Source: Candidatus Poribacteria bacterium (GTDB lineage Bacteria; Poribacteria; WGA-4E; WGA-3G). From it: 64,000 bases of DNA. Positions 9,216-19,328 of the stretch are shown here, piece by piece (the stretch's first letter is position 1; each line of letters begins with the position of its first letter). Under the pieces are notes generated by a model. The model did not search any database. It had not been told where the DNA came from and saw only the letters and a program-made list of their open reading frames with translations. Position numbers and translations under genes: made by a program. The stretch is taken from positions 62,001-126,000 of the forward strand of contig OY282374.1 of assembly GCA_958295815.1 (NCBI GenBank), written 5' to 3'.

Positions 9216-11234
9216 CTAACGGCGATTCGCACTGGCGGTTTTCGTTTCTGATGGGAACTGTATGATCTCAGACGCGCTATCAGTATCACCGTCTGTAAGG
9301 AACGCACGATTCGGTTGATATGTTGGGACCAACTCTTGGAATTTGGAGACGATACCTTCTGTATCTAAGGTGTCTGCGAGTCGCGAGAGTTCCTCGATTT
9401 GAGAGAGGAGTTGTTTTTCCTCAATCTGTTCGAGTTGAGCGACGAAGATACGCTGGTGCCTTGTCGCGGTAACACCTTCTTGGGGTGTAAGCAGTTCTTC
9501 GTACAATTTTTCACCCGGTTCTAAACCTGTGAATGCGATCTTGATGTCTCTATCGACTTCAAGCCCAGAGAGGCGGATGAGGTCTTCAGCGAGGTCGAGA
9601 ATCTTAATGGGTTCACCCATATCTAACATTAGAATCTGACCGCCATTGCCCATAGCACCTGCTTGAATTAGGAGCTGCACGGCTTCGGGGATCGTCATGA
9701 AATAACGTGTTGCCTCGCGGTGTGTAACAGTGACGGGTCCGCCTTTGGAAATCTGACGTTTGAAGTTAGGAAGTACACTGGCGCGGCTTCCGATAACGTT
9801 TCCAAATCGGACTGCTATGAAGCGGGTGCCGTTTTGTTTTGCCTTACACTGAATTAACTTTTCCGTTACGCGTTTGGAAGCACCATAAACGCTCGTCGGG
9901 TTCACGGCTTTATCGGATGAGACGAGGATAAACGCCTCGACCTCGTGTTTGATTGCGGCATCAATCAGGTTTTGAGTGCCGAGGATATTGTTCTTCACAG
10001 CTTCATCCGGATGATTTTCCATAAACTTGACATGTTTGTGTGCGGCGGCATGAAAAATGATGTGGGGTTGGTATTTGTGCGTGATTTGTGAAACTTTGGC
10101 ATTGTCCCGAATATCGCCAATAATGACGGCACGGTTGAGTTCCGGCTCGAACTCTTGGAGTTCTATGTCTGTATGGTAGAGGCTATTTTCGCCACGTCCA
10201 AAGAGGATCAGGAGTTCAGGATTGAGTTTCGCGACTTGTCGGCAGAGTTCAGACCCGATGGATCCTCCGGCACCAGTTACCATCACCCGTTTACCGGAGA
10301 GATATTTCGAGACTGCAGCGATGTCCATTTGCGAAGTAGAACGGTTCAAGAGGTCTTCATATCGCACTTCGCGAATTTGGCTGACACTTGCGCGTCCTTC
10401 GAGGATCGCGTGGATATTGGGGACAATTTTGAACTGACATCCCCGGTATTCACATTGTCGGATAATATCTCGAATTTTTCCACCAGGTGCGGATGGGATA
10501 GCGATGACAACCTCGCCGATTTCGCGCTTGCGGGCAATATAGGTGAGGTCTTGAGTTGTGCCGAGCACTTCAAGCCCCGCCACGCTTCGACCCACCTTGT
10601 GTGATGCGTCGTCGATGAATCCTACTGGTACATAGCCTTTCTGAGGATGGTTTCTGAGCGCACGAAGCACACCGATACCAGTCTCGCCTGCCCCAACAAT
10701 AAGCACTTTCGTTGGAGGTTTTCGAGCGGGGAGTTGTGATGCGATGCCAGTTTTGTTCTTCGCGGAGGTGTGTGATTGGGAACTTGTGCCTGTCGTTACG
10801 TTATCCTCTTGAAGGATTTGGGCAGAGAACTTAGTAAATCCAATAAGCGCGAAGTTATAGAGTCCGTCGATTAAGAAGAGTACCCAAGCGATTTTAGATA
10901 ATATGGAAAGCCCGATGAGTGCTACAGTTGCGAGTGTAATTGCCGTGGCTAATGTGCGAAATTCCTTTACAGAGGCGTGTTGCCACATCGGTTTATACAG
11001 ATTAAAACCCAACAGCAGACCTATACGGATTATTGTAACGACAGCAGCGATACCGAAAAAATACTGGTAGGGCGATATGTCTACGTTCTGCAATAGCGTT
11101 GAGAACGGTATAGGTTGTTCTAAGAGGTCAAACCCGAATTGCCTGCTGGTCAGGTAAGCAAATAGGAATGCGAGGTTTACGAGAACTGCATCAATGAGAA
11201 TTGTAGAACTCCACTTTATTTTGGGTTTATCCAT
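9216..11234 (-). CDS. Membrane-bound UDP-sugar 4,6-dehydratase, FlaA1/CapD/PglF type
   Basis: 672 residues, the long form. It has four N-terminal membrane segments (to about 125), a CoA-binding-like Rossmann domain around 175-300 (VLIVGAGETGIGVLRAL) and a C-terminal short-chain dehydrogenase domain from about 315 (VTGAGGSIGSELCRQVAKL). The active-site region SSDKAVNPTSVYGASKR carries the PglF/FlaA1-type S-D-K-A and Y-x-x-x-K. It probably converts UDP-GlcNAc to a 4-keto-6-deoxy sugar for surface glycans. The ATG is preceded by GAGGAGG. The gap to the sugar transferase is short, so co-transcription is likely. Confidence 0.9.
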   Translation of the reverse strand: MDKPKIKWSSTILIDAVLVNLAFLFAYLTSRQFGFDLLEQPIPFSTLLQNVDISPYQYFFGIAAVVTIIRIGLLLGFNLYKPMWQHASVKEFRTLATAITLATVALIGLSILSKIAWVLFLIDGLYNFALIGFTKFSAQILQEDNVTTGTSSQSHTSAKNKTGIASQLPARKPPTKVLIVGAGETGIGVLRALRNHPQKGYVPVGFIDDASHKVGRSVAGLEVLGTTQDLTYIARKREIGEVVIAIPSAPGGKIRDIIRQCEYRGCQFKIVPNIHAILEGRASVSQIREVRYEDLLNRSTSQMDIAAVSKYLSGKRVMVTGAGGSIGSELCRQVAKLNPELLILFGRGENSLYHTDIELQEFEPELNRAVIIGDIRDNAKVSQITHKYQPHIIFHAAAHKHVKFMENHPDEAVKNNILGTQNLIDAAIKHEVEAFILVSSDKAVNPTSVYGASKRVTEKLIQCKAKQNGTRFIAVRFGNVIGSRASVLPNFKRQISKGGPVTVTHREATRYFMTIPEAVQLLIQAGAMGNGGQILMLDMGEPIKILDLAEDLIRLSGLEVDRDIKIAFTGLEPGEKLYEELLTPQEGVTATRHQRIFVAQLEQIEEKQLLSQIEELSRLADTLDTEGIVSKFQELVPTYQPNRAFLTDGDTDSASEIIQFPSETKTASANRR

Positions 11235-11274
11235 ATTCCCTCCTCAGGAAGTTAAAACAGAAAATCTTGGGTTT

Positions 11275-12495
11275 TCATTTTCTTTTTTGCTGAATCTGAG
11301 TGTAGACGTCCTTTAAACGTTCCCCGATTGCGTCCCAACTGTAGTCGGTTTCGACGCGGGTTCTGGCGGTTTGAGCAATGTTTTCTCGCATGTGTTCGTT
11401 AGCCAGCAGATGCGTGACCTGTTCGGCAAAAGCGAGAGGCGTATCGGCGACGAGTAGTTCCTTACCGACATCCGCTTCTAAGCCCATTGCGCCGACAGAA
11501 GTTGTGACGACGGGAACTCCCATTGCCATAGCTTCCAAATTTTTGGTTTGTATCCCCGATCCAGCGCGTAAAGGGGCAACAAAAACAGACGCTTCTTCAA
11601 AATAGGGGCGGACATCTGGGACATAGCCGGTAACAACCACACCATCCTGTTCCTCAAGCCGCCGTATCTGTTCCGATGGATGATTGCCTACAATGTAAAA
11701 CCGCGCTTTAGGGTACTGTTCTCGAACGTGCGGGAAAATTTCGTTGCAGAAATAGGTCGCAGCGTCGGCGTTCGGAAAATAGTTCATTGTTCCTGTAAAG
11801 AGCAGTAGCGGCGAGGACGCTGCCATCGTCAAATCAGAAGATTGCGCGTGGTTTTCTAAAGACGATCGAAAATATCCGAGGTCAACACCCATCGGAACAA
11901 TCGACAAATCGAGGCTATCGTCCTGTTTCAGCAGGTAGTCGCGATCGAAATGTGCGACAACGGTGCCGCGGTCAAAAGCCTTCATAATATCGATTTCATA
12001 ACGACGGACACGCTTTTCCTCCAATTTTACCAGAAAACGTTTTGGAATACTATCTAAATTTGCGCGTCGGTTGAGATTGAGAGCCAAGGAATCACACAAA
12101 TCTAATACTTTCGCGGGTCCTTGTGCTTTCGTCACGTATTGTCCCATCCGAAACAGTTGTGCATGAATAAGTTCAAAGTGTTCTTCTGCAAGGAGTTGAT
12201 TAACCTTGCGTTGCATCTGTGGTGCGTACCAGTAATGTAGCTGGAGCGGACGTCTTGATAAGCAGTGAAGTCCTGTATTCATGAATGCAAAAGAACGATG
12301 GAAACGCACCCACTCTACACGTTCGCAAAAAGGTTCCAAATATTTTGCTGCTTCGATATCGCTCTGAGACTCAGCAAAATAAACGAGAGTTATCGCATAT
12401 TGTTTCGAAAGTTGCTTAATAAAGTGGTACGACCGAATCCGGTCACCTCGGTGTGGTGGATACGGACACCGGAGGCTCAAAAATAGCATCTTCAT
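11275..12495 (-). CDS. Glycosyltransferase, GT4 family
   Basis: 406 residues with the GT-B two-domain fold. The start MKMLFLSLRCPYPPHRGDR-I-R-S-Y-H-F resembles the sugar transferases described next to exosortase/PEP-CTERM polysaccharide loci. The C-terminal donor-binding half has L-L-F-T-G-T-M-N-Y-F-P-N, then FVAPLRAGSGIQTKNLEAMA (the E-x7-E-like region) and G-V-P-V-V-T-T. It should add a sugar to a lipid-linked glycan using a nucleotide-sugar donor on the cytoplasmic face. It sits upstream of the dehydratase and phosphoglycosyl transferase in the same direction. Donor and acceptor unknown. Confidence 0.85.
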   Translation of the reverse strand: MKMLFLSLRCPYPPHRGDRIRSYHFIKQLSKQYAITLVYFAESQSDIEAAKYLEPFCERVEWVRFHRSFAFMNTGLHCLSRRPLQLHYWYAPQMQRKVNQLLAEEHFELIHAQLFRMGQYVTKAQGPAKVLDLCDSLALNLNRRANLDSIPKRFLVKLEEKRVRRYEIDIMKAFDRGTVVAHFDRDYLLKQDDSLDLSIVPMGVDLGYFRSSLENHAQSSDLTMAASSPLLLFTGTMNYFPNADAATYFCNEIFPHVREQYPKARFYIVGNHPSEQIRRLEEQDGVVVTGYVPDVRPYFEEASVFVAPLRAGSGIQTKNLEAMAMGVPVVTTSVGAMGLEADVGKELLVADTPLAFAEQVTHLLANEHMRENIAQTARTRVETDYSWDAIGERLKDVYTQIQQKRK

Positions 12496-12562
12496 TATCG
12501 TATGGACAACTTTCCTCTACAACCCTACGCGCGTCTGAAAAACTTCTGTATAGCAGCTGATA

Positions 12563-12757
12563 TTATTTGCTTGGCAACTCCGCTTCATCAATGAGCATTA
12601 CTGGGATGCCGTCGCGAATCGGATAGCGACGTTTGCACTCACCGAGACACACCAGTTTCTGCTCTGTCTCAATATATTTTATTTTACCTTTACATGCCGG
12701 ACATGCCAGAATATCGAGTAACGTTTTAGAGAGAGAGTGTGCGTTTTCAGAATTCAA
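12563..12757 (-). CDS. Trm112/YcaR-like small zinc-ribbon protein
   Basis: 64 residues. LLDILACPACKGKI near residue 15 followed by L-V-C-L-G-E-C-K-R-R-Y-P-I-R-D-G-I-P-V-M-L is the Trm112/UPF0434 pattern, with a C-x-x-C pair and two later cysteines for a possible zinc site. In eukaryotes and archaea Trm112 activates methyltransferases; in bacteria the role is mostly unknown. The start is TTG with AAGGAG 6 bases upstream, which decides the start. It lies between secA and the glycosyltransferase gene on the same strand. Confidence 0.85.
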   Translation of the reverse strand: MNSENAHSLSKTLLDILACPACKGKIKYIETEQKLVCLGECKRRYPIRDGIPVMLIDEAELPSK

Positions 12758-12793
12758 GGCGTTCTCCTTATTTGGCGCGCAAACGAGGCGTTG

Positions 12794-15586
12794 TTAGGCA
12801 CCGTGGCACCGCTTATACTTCTTTCCGCTTCCACAGGGACAAGGGGCATTTCTGCCGACTTTTGGCGTATTCCCCATCGCCTGTCGCGACGCGAATTCGG
12901 CGTCATCGCTGGCTGTAGCTGCTTGACTGGCTTGTGGCCGTCTCCGTTGCGGTTTACGCGAGCCGCTTGTTCGCTGACTCGGTGCACGGCGCGGTGCTTC
13001 GGTATTAACACGAGATTTGAAGATGAATTCACTAACCTCTTCCTCAATGTGCTGATACATACTCTCAAAGACAGCAAGTGCCTCGTTTTTGAAGACAACA
13101 ATTGGGTCTTTCCCACCGTAACCCGCACCGAATCGGATGCCTTCCTCAATGTAGTCAATGTTATAGAGGTGATCCTTCCAGTGGTCATCAATTCTATCGA
13201 GTAGAAGTAAGCGTTCGAGGACGCGCATCATCCCTGATCCCATCTCGGCTTCGCGTTCTTCGTAAGCGGCGTGTAACGCTTCCAATGCCTGTTCTTGTAC
13301 TTCTTCAAGGCTTGCTTGCGCTAAAGGCGTTTTCCATGTCGGTATAATGGGAAAGGTGTTCATCAGCCACTGCTCAAATCTGTCGGGATTCTCAAGGGTG
13401 TTCCCTTTTTCCGGCAGATTGTCATCGATTGCATCTGTTACGACTCTCTCAATCATGCTCAAAATTGTGGTCTTAAGGTTTCCACGGGTTTCGGGGTCTT
13501 GCTCGGCGAGTGCTGCGAGGCCCCCATCTTCTAATGAAGTCTCATTTTCCGGCAATTCTATTACTGAATCTGTGTCTGCAGCCAGAACGGTATCGCGTAG
13601 GGTATAGATGGTATCGCGTTGTGAATCCATAACATCGTCAAACTTGAGAAGGTTTTTACGGATTTCAAAGTGCATCTGCTCAACGCGGGTTTGCGCTTTC
13701 TCAATGGATTTGGTGACCCACGGGTGTTCCAACGGGACATCTTCGTCCATTCCGACACGTGTCATTAACCCTTGCAAACGTTCAGATCCAAATTTCCGCA
13801 TCAAATCATCTTCAAGGGAGAGGTAGAATCGCGATGAGCCTGGATCGCCTTGTCTACCGGAACGTCCGCGGAGCTGGTTGTCGATACGGCGCGACTCATG
13901 CCGTTCTGTGCCGACAATATGGAGCCCTCCTGCGGCTAACACTTTTTCTCGGTTTTCGGCGCAAATCGCTTCCGCTTCTGCGAGTGCTGTCTGGTATTTT
14001 TCGGATTCTGGGGTGTGTGCGTCAATCTTAACTTTCTGTTTGCGGAGCATTTCGGTTGCCAAACCTTCAGGATTACCGCCGAGCAGGATATCTACACCTC
14101 TACCTGCCATATTAGTGGCGATTGTCACGGCACCCGGGACACCTGCTTGTGCGATAATATCCGCCTCGTGTGCGTGCTCCTTGGCGTTCAGGACCTGATG
14201 CCGGATGTCCCGATGTTTAGATCTGAGCATTTTGCTCAACTTCTCGGAGTTTTCAATCGAGCCTGTGCCGACGAGAATTGGACGCTCTTTTTCATGTTGT
14301 TCGACGATGTCTTGTAGGACAGCGGTATATTTTGCTTCTTCGGTCTTATAGATTTGGTCGGAGTTGTCGATCCGAATCATCGGTTCGTTTGTCGGAATGA
14401 CAGCGACCTCTAATCCGTAGATGTGTGCGAACTCGTTTGCCTCTGTGGCGGCGGTACCCGTCATACCGGCGAGTTTATCGTACATGCGGAAGTAGTTTTG
14501 GTAGGTAATCTTGGCACCGGTTTGGTTTTCCTGCAGGATTCTAACGCGTTCTTTCGCCTCGATCGCTTGGTGGAGTCCTTCGCTTAAACGTCTGCCGACC
14601 TGTTTCCGTCCGGTGAATTCATCGACGAGGAGGACTTCGCCGTTTTCGACGAGGTAATCGACGTCGCTTTTGTAGAGGTGGTGTGCGGTGAGTGCCTGAT
14701 TGACGTGATGTACCATAGCGATATTGGTATGCTCATAGAGGTTGCCGACACCGAGACGGCGTTCCACTTCTTCAACGCCTTCGTCGGTAAGCGTTACGCT
14801 GCCGCGCGATTTTCCCTGTTGATCGATCTGGAAATGTTCATCTTTACGGAGTTGGAGGACCACGCTGTTGATTTGCTTGTAGAGGTCGGCGGGTTTACCG
14901 GACGGTTCTGAAATGATGAGGGGTGTACGTGCTTCGTCAATGAGAATACTATCAACTTCGTCAAGGATGGCGTAAACGTGCCCGCGTTGTACTTTCGCGT
15001 CAAATGAGAGTGCTTTGTTATCCCATAGGTAATCGAATCCGAATTCGCTGTGGACCCCGTAAATAATGTCTGCTTTGTATCCGAGCCGTTTCTGTTCGTG
15101 TGGCATCTGGCTGAGTGTCAGTCCAACGGAGAGACCGAGAAAGTTATAAACCTGCCCCATCCATTCTGCGTCCCGTCGTGCGAGATAATCGTTGACAGTT
15201 GCGAGATGTACGCCTTTTCCAGTCAGGGCGTTCAAATAGACGGCAAGCGTTGAGGTGAGTGTCTTACCTTCACCTGTCCGCATCTCGGCGATGCTTCCTT
15301 GGTGGAGCGCAATGCCACCCATGATTTGGACATCGTAGTGCCGCTGTTTCAGGGTCCGGACTGCGGCTTCTCGGACGGTAGCGAATGCATCTGGTATGAG
15401 TTCATCAAGTGATTCACCTGCATCTAACCGTTGGCGAAACTCTGGTGTTTTAGATTGCAGTTGTGCGTCGGTCAGTTTTTTGGTTTCCGGTTCGCGCTGG
15501 TTGACGGCTTCAACGATGTCGCGAAACTTTTTGACATCCCGGTCTTCTTTGCTACCAAAGACTTTGGTTATCATTTTTTGAAACAT
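12794..15586 (-). CDS. secA: Preprotein translocase ATPase SecA
   Basis: 930-residue ATPase that drives unfolded preproteins through SecYEG. Walker A is MRTGEGKT, the DEVD box is in [20 protein letters not shown], the preprotein cross-linking domain is near 225-370, and the second helicase domain has [14 protein letters not shown] and [11 protein letters not shown]. It ends with a zinc-binding tail [17 protein letters not shown], which binds SecB or phospholipid in other species. Length is normal. The AGGAG in front of the gene sits in a small dyad, GTGCTC-ag-GAGCAC (15598-15612), about 14 bases before the ATG, rather far; an ATG 12 bases inside is an alternative start. Confidence 0.98.
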   Translation of the reverse strand: MFQKMITKVFGSKEDRDVKKFRDIVEAVNQREPETKKLTDAQLQSKTPEFRQRLDAGESLDELIPDAFATVREAAVRTLKQRHYDVQIMGGIALHQGSIAEMRTGEGKTLTSTLAVYLNALTGKGVHLATVNDYLARRDAEWMGQVYNFLGLSVGLTLSQMPHEQKRLGYKADIIYGVHSEFGFDYLWDNKALSFDAKVQRGHVYAILDEVDSILIDEARTPLIISEPSGKPADLYKQINSVVLQLRKDEHFQIDQQGKSRGSVTLTDEGVEEVERRLGVGNLYEHTNIAMVHHVNQALTAHHLYKSDVDYLVENGEVLLVDEFTGRKQVGRRLSEGLHQAIEAKERVRILQENQTGAKITYQNYFRMYDKLAGMTGTAATEANEFAHIYGLEVAVIPTNEPMIRIDNSDQIYKTEEAKYTAVLQDIVEQHEKERPILVGTGSIENSEKLSKMLRSKHRDIRHQVLNAKEHAHEADIIAQAGVPGAVTIATNMAGRGVDILLGGNPEGLATEMLRKQKVKIDAHTPESEKYQTALAEAEAICAENREKVLAAGGLHIVGTERHESRRIDNQLRGRSGRQGDPGSSRFYLSLEDDLMRKFGSERLQGLMTRVGMDEDVPLEHPWVTKSIEKAQTRVEQMHFEIRKNLLKFDDVMDSQRDTIYTLRDTVLAADTDSVIELPENETSLEDGGLAALAEQDPETRGNLKTTILSMIERVVTDAIDDNLPEKGNTLENPDRFEQWLMNTFPIIPTWKTPLAQASLEEVQEQALEALHAAYEEREAEMGSGMMRVLERLLLLDRIDDHWKDHLYNIDYIEEGIRFGAGYGGKDPIVVFKNEALAVFESMYQHIEEEVSEFIFKSRVNTEAPRRAPSQRTSGSRKPQRRRPQASQAATASDDAEFASRQAMGNTPKVGRNAPCPCGSGKKYKRCHGA

Positions 15587-15655
15587 TTTTTTACTTTGTG
15601 CTCCTGAGCACCTTTCACGTTGTGAAAGATGAAGTATCTCTAAGTCATGACCGAC

Positions 15656-16774
15656 TTATATTTGTGCCTCGTTCGTCTCTGTTGATTGCGAGTCGAGTGG
15701 TACTAATAAATCGTGTCCGTCTATCTTCTTGCGCAGTATTGTGTAAATCACCGTGTTTCCAGCAGAAGCGATGGAGAACAGGTGCGCAATAACCAGTACC
15801 GCACCCATGAGGACTGTGATTGTCAAAAAAATAGCTGGTACTGTCGTGGTGAAAGCTGCTGTTCCGTGTGCCCCACTATTGATGTTGAAAACACCAAGAG
15901 CGTTGATATAGGGGAGCGTCGCTATCTTTTCAATAGCACCGCTCAGCCATCCATTCGCATGGCTCATAGAAGATTTCATCTCTTCGGCGTGCAGCAAGCG
16001 TATCGGGAATAGCACGATCGAAAAACCGTAGAGACAGAAAAACGCCCAGATCGGGACAAAGATGAGTTTGATAAGAAACAGCAGTGCTTCATAGCACACC
16101 ATGTGCCACGGTTTGTTCCAAACGATGGCAAACTGCTGATAAATTGTTTCGAACGCATCGGCACCCGTCGTCGCTACAACGGCTGGCACAAAGAGCAGGC
16201 TTACACCGAAGACTACCGTTATTAGCGCTATCAGCACGCCGAGGAAAAAGCCGATCGGCATGAACAGAGAGGTAAGCATGAGAAACGGTTTACCGACTAT
16301 CGGCAGCTTTCCGAGTCCTGCGATGCTGAGAGGTATGAGTGCGAGAAATATCTGAATGAGAAGTAAACCGATGAACGCGCCCAGGATGGACTTCCAGTGC
16401 GCTTTGAGAAACGTTACGGCGTCTCCGACCGAAAAGAAGAAGTCTCCACGAAGTTGTTCAATCGTTATTTTGGAAGCTACTGTGCTTGCGAAAAAAAAGA
16501 TGCCAGCGGAGATTACTATGCCTATCCACATTGCGATTTCAGTCGTCTGTGCGAGTTCTATGTTCCCGAATGGCAGGACAGGTAAGAGCGCATGCTCGTT
16601 CCAAAAGTCCTGTGCGGCGGTACCTCCGACGGTGAAGAGACTAAGATATACCAAGATTTCGTAAATCAGATATGCGAGTACGAGTCCAATAAAATGGACG
16701 GAAATCTTTCGCCCACTGAATCCATATCGGATAACTTGGAAAATATCCCTGAAATCGAAATAGCGTTTTTCCAT
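15656..16774 (-). CDS. Polytopic membrane protein of unknown function
   Basis: 372 residues. After a soluble start (MEKRYFDFRDIFQVIRYGFS) there are about seven hydrophobic segments, with a glycine/proline-rich central part (LSIAGLGKLPIVGKPFLMLT). No catalytic or transport motif was recognised. Such a layout is seen in uncharacterised Poribacteria/Planctomycetes membrane proteins, but I cannot name a family. The gene is transcribed toward secA and could share its message; the 70-base gap has no clear terminator. Confidence 0.7.
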   Translation of the reverse strand: MEKRYFDFRDIFQVIRYGFSGRKISVHFIGLVLAYLIYEILVYLSLFTVGGTAAQDFWNEHALLPVLPFGNIELAQTTEIAMWIGIVISAGIFFFASTVASKITIEQLRGDFFFSVGDAVTFLKAHWKSILGAFIGLLLIQIFLALIPLSIAGLGKLPIVGKPFLMLTSLFMPIGFFLGVLIALITVVFGVSLLFVPAVVATTGADAFETIYQQFAIVWNKPWHMVCYEALLFLIKLIFVPIWAFFCLYGFSIVLFPIRLLHAEEMKSSMSHANGWLSGAIEKIATLPYINALGVFNINSGAHGTAAFTTTVPAIFLTITVLMGAVLVIAHLFSIASAGNTVIYTILRKKIDGHDLLVPLDSQSTETNEAQI

Positions 16775-16857
16775 GAAGGCGTTCTTCTGCTTTTCTGCTC
16801 ATTCTTGTATATAATGATACTACAATTTATGGGATTCTGTCAAATGTTATTTTGGCG

Positions 16858-16880
16858 GTCAGCGGTCAGCAGTCAGCAGT
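16858..16880. repeat. Short tandem heptamer repeat (GTCAGCG/GTCAGCA)
   Basis: Four consecutive units reading ggtcagc-ggtcagc-agtcagc-agtcag lie just past the 3' end of the gene at 16894. Such heptamers are common between genes in these genomes and are prone to slippage; no role is apparent. Confidence 0.6.
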
Positions 16881-16893
16881 CAGAATCGGGATT

Positions 16894-17907
16894 TTATCTG
16901 TTTTTGATGAATCCATAGACGGGGATGTGGATAGGGAATGGATCTGCTGTGGTTAGGACTTGGATTTCTTCTCGTAACGGAGTGGATGTGTTTGGGACGT
17001 TCCACACGACTTTGAGTCTTTTCTGGACCGGTTTGGAAGTGTCGTCTACATCGGTAACCGTCAGGACGGTGGGGGTTGTAACCTTTAGCACTTTAAATGG
17101 CGTTGCAGCAGAGAGTGTAAATTCGAGCGAAGGTTGTGTCTCTGGTGTGGCTGCCCTGTAGAAGAGGGTTTCTGGTTGAACCGTAACGGGTGCGACTGTC
17201 TTGGCGGTGACAGGGAGGGTCAGGGTTCGTTCGTTTGGGAACGCCACGGTGAGTAGCGATGAGAAGCGTCCTCGGTCTTTTAGAGGACCGAGTTGGATGG
17301 TAATAAGAGCGGTGTCTGTGTCTGCGTTAGAGGTCATTTCCCACGTCAACTTGGGATTGTTTGATGGCAAGAGACGGATGTTGGATATGTTGAGTGGGGC
17401 ATTCACAGCGAGTGTGAGCGTCTTTTGGTGTTTCGTTTCTGGTAGGATGTTTCCAAACGCACAAACGTCAGGATTGAGCGTTGCAAAACGTTTGGCGGCG
17501 GCGATAATCGTCAGAGAGATGTTTGGGGTTGTGGGGCTGTCTGTGAAGATCGTCGCGGTTGCGGAGGTCTCGTCGGCAGGTAGGGTTTCTGGGTTGATGA
17601 CTATGTGGAATGTCGCTTCTGCGTTTGGACGGATTGCCTCTGGTCCTGTGATCTCGGCGTAACTACATCCGGTATACACGCTGTGGATACGGAGTGTGTG
17701 TTTGCCTACGTTTCGTGCTGTTAGTGAGCGAGTTGCGGGTCCTTCCCACTCAGGGAGGGTTCCGAAGTGGATCTGTTGCTGTGCGAGGACGAGTTCGGCA
17801 GTGGGTTTTTGCCGATTGTTGATGAGGAAGATAATAAGTCCAGAAATCAGCAGTATCGGTATGATGATGGTTGTGATGATTGTGCGTTTAGACATGGTTG
17901 ATTTCAT
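16894..17907 (-). CDS. Membrane-anchored DUF1573-like protein with Ig-like repeats
   Basis: 337 residues. An N-terminal membrane anchor (IIPILLISGLIIFLINN, residues 16-32) is followed by beta-rich extracytoplasmic domains. The first (about 38-140) reads Q-I-H-F-G-T-L...R-S-L-T-A-R-N-V-G-K-H-T-L-R-I-H-S-V-Y-T-G-C, matching the DUF1573/ASPM-SPD2-hydin pattern, although the final cysteine motif is C-S-Y rather than the usual C-G-C. Two more beta sandwiches follow. The protein is threonine/proline-rich and probably exported. Function of the family is unknown. It is downstream of the gene at 17913 with almost no gap, so the two are probably one transcript. Confidence 0.7.
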   Translation of the reverse strand: MKSTMSKRTIITTIIIPILLISGLIIFLINNRQKPTAELVLAQQQIHFGTLPEWEGPATRSLTARNVGKHTLRIHSVYTGCSYAEITGPEAIRPNAEATFHIVINPETLPADETSATATIFTDSPTTPNISLTIIAAAKRFATLNPDVCAFGNILPETKHQKTLTLAVNAPLNISNIRLLPSNNPKLTWEMTSNADTDTALITIQLGPLKDRGRFSSLLTVAFPNERTLTLPVTAKTVAPVTVQPETLFYRAATPETQPSLEFTLSAATPFKVLKVTTPTVLTVTDVDDTSKPVQKRLKVVWNVPNTSTPLREEIQVLTTADPFPIHIPVYGFIKNR

Positions 17908-17912
17908 TTATC

Positions 17913-18704
17913 TTAATCAGTATGCCTCATTAGATCAGTGAATACGCTAGTGTTAGGTGTTCTGTCCTCGACTGGGTCGTCCCAGGGCATTACGAAGTGA
18001 AAGCGTCTTCCTCTAATATATTCTCCGTACTTCTGTTCCTTGTTTGGGGATAGGACGGTTAGAATATCTTGATCTTTGCATCTCAGATATTCAATAAAGT
18101 TTCGGATTTTTTCAAAGGGGGCTTCTGTTTGGAGCATCTCTTTGAGTTTTTGTTCATCTTCCTCATCAAGCGGATCGGGGGTTGCCAACGTCCAATGTAG
18201 GTGTTCGATGACTGCTACTCTCTCAAATTCGTCCACTTCGTTTTCGAGCTCTTCGGATGGGATTATATCGATGGTGCTTCGGACGGTTTGAATGATTTTG
18301 AGCATTGTGGGTACGAGCTGTCGCGCCTTGTCGGGGTCGGCGTTTTCGAGTTGATCCGTACATTTTTCATAGAGGGTATCAAGTTCCTTGATGACGTTGC
18401 GCGGGTGGCGGAGATAGCTATCAGCGTAGCTTTTGAGATATTGTTGTTTGTTTTTTTGGAACAGGGTCTTGAATTCGCCAGACATTTTGTTGTTCTTCGG
18501 ATCGAGTGTCCAGAAGTTACGGGAGAAATACCGTCGAATTTCGCCTTCGCCGTATTTTTCGATGTCGGCGTCGAGTTCGGTTTTAAATTGTTCAATGACA
18601 GCAGTGACGACCTCTTTAGGTCTCATGAAGTGTGCGAATTGAATAACGGCGAATTCTTTGTGCCGCTTTGAAAGTTTGAATTTGAGGTCTTTTCGTTTTA
18701 GCAT
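17913..18704 (-). CDS. Unknown protein, possible DUF2280-like DNA-binding N-terminus
   Basis: 263 residues, charged and mostly helical. The N-terminal part (KRHKEFAVIQFAHFMRPKEV...AVIEQFK) followed by W-T-L-D-P-K...F-K-T-L-F resembles the small phage-type DUF2280 proteins that carry a helix-turn-helix-like fold; this likeness is by eye and weak. A second half (residues about 140-263) has no recognised motif. I start at ATG 18704 because GGAGG lies 5 bases upstream; the frame upstream begins with TTG. The region in front is loaded with operator-like repeats, which suggests tight or autogenous regulation. Confidence 0.6.
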   Translation of the reverse strand: MLKRKDLKFKLSKRHKEFAVIQFAHFMRPKEVVTAVIEQFKTELDADIEKYGEGEIRRYFSRNFWTLDPKNNKMSGEFKTLFQKNKQQYLKSYADSYLRHPRNVIKELDTLYEKCTDQLENADPDKARQLVPTMLKIIQTVRSTIDIIPSEELENEVDEFERVAVIEHLHWTLATPDPLDEEDEQKLKEMLQTEAPFEKIRNFIEYLRCKDQDILTVLSPNKEQKYGEYIRGRRFHFVMPWDDPVEDRTPNTSVFTDLMRHTD

Positions 18705-18728
18705 GGTTTCCTCCAAATAAGGTTGTCA

Positions 18729-18840
18729 GTTAACTATTTGTTAACTTTTCATGAGCCTCGTGAAAATGGGTTTTCAGAGGTAAATTTTGAACATTTCGTG
18801 AACATTGCATGGAATTTCGTGAACATTGACAATTTGTTCA
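18729..18840 (-). promoter_or_regulatory. Operator-like array in front of the gene at 18704
   Basis: Two dyads and four TGAACA/TGTTCA words sit 25-135 bases upstream of the start at 18704. A repressor or replication initiator binding one face of the helix would give this pattern. Seen: the repeats and their spacing. Inferred: that they are protein-binding sites. Confidence 0.45.
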
Positions 18841-19322
18841 ATTTCTGTGTTCGCGCTGGAATGGATTGTAAGTCCTTTCAGGATGTGGGTTTGTGGTGAA
18901 AATTGGTTCCCTGTCTTGATGTTTTTTGGCAGAATGTTCATAAATGTTCAAAAAATTGTTCAAAAAACTTTTTTCGTCTCTATAGTGGCAATGAACCGAG
19001 TCAGTATCTGGGTTTATGGTGTTGTCGAATTTTGGATTTTCGGGATTTTCTTGAACAATTGGGCAATTTCATTTTTTTTCAGTGTCTTTTTGAAGTGCTA
19101 CAAGCGTAGTGTTTTATTGACTTGGTGGCGTTTGATAAGTTTGGTTCGTTTTTGGTTTGTTCAAAATGTGCTAATTTCTTGGTTAACGTTTGTTAATATT
19201 AGTTTTTGGTTTTAGTTGGTAGAGGCTCTTTTTCTGAGAATTGTTTTTTCCAGAACTGGGTGTCCTTGATTTAATCTATTCGCTTAGGTCAAGTTTAGGT
19301 TATATATAATAACATGTCTGAT

Positions 19323-19328
19323 TAAATT
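19323..19328. repeat. Left copy of putative target-site duplication (TAAATT)
   Basis: TAAATT abuts the left inverted repeat of the mobile element; the same six bases abut its right end at 22086-22091. Six bases is short, and IS1595-type elements usually make eight, so it is supportive only together with the inverted repeats. Confidence 0.5.

Larger units (their letters stand above)
18705..19328. other. AT-rich non-coding stretch with phased TGAACA/TGTTCA words
   Basis: No convincing gene in these 624 bases. Moving away from the gene at 18704 there is GTTAAC-tattt-GTTAAC (18729-18745), the dyad TTTTCATGAG-c-CTCGTGAAAA (18746-18766), then TGAACATT at 18788, 18799 and 18820 (the last two inside a 15-base direct repeat at 18793-18807 and 18814-18828, 21 bases apart). 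TGTTCA follows at 18835, 18935, 18945, 18957 and 19158, with TGAACA at 19052. The spacings of 10-12 and 21 bases are close to one and two helical turns. Confidence 0.7.

Noticed and set aside
10155..10604. Plus-strand open frame inside the dehydratase gene
   Set aside because: Lies within the conserved Rossmann part of the minus-strand gene; no own signals.
18201..18671. Plus-strand open frame opposite the gene at 17913
   Set aside because: The minus-strand gene has a strong GGAGG site and a more normal composition.
18826..19215. Open frame of 129 codons on the plus strand
   Set aside because: Its composition (many Phe, Trp, Val) is what T-rich non-coding DNA gives; there is no ribosome site, and it overlaps the repeat array.
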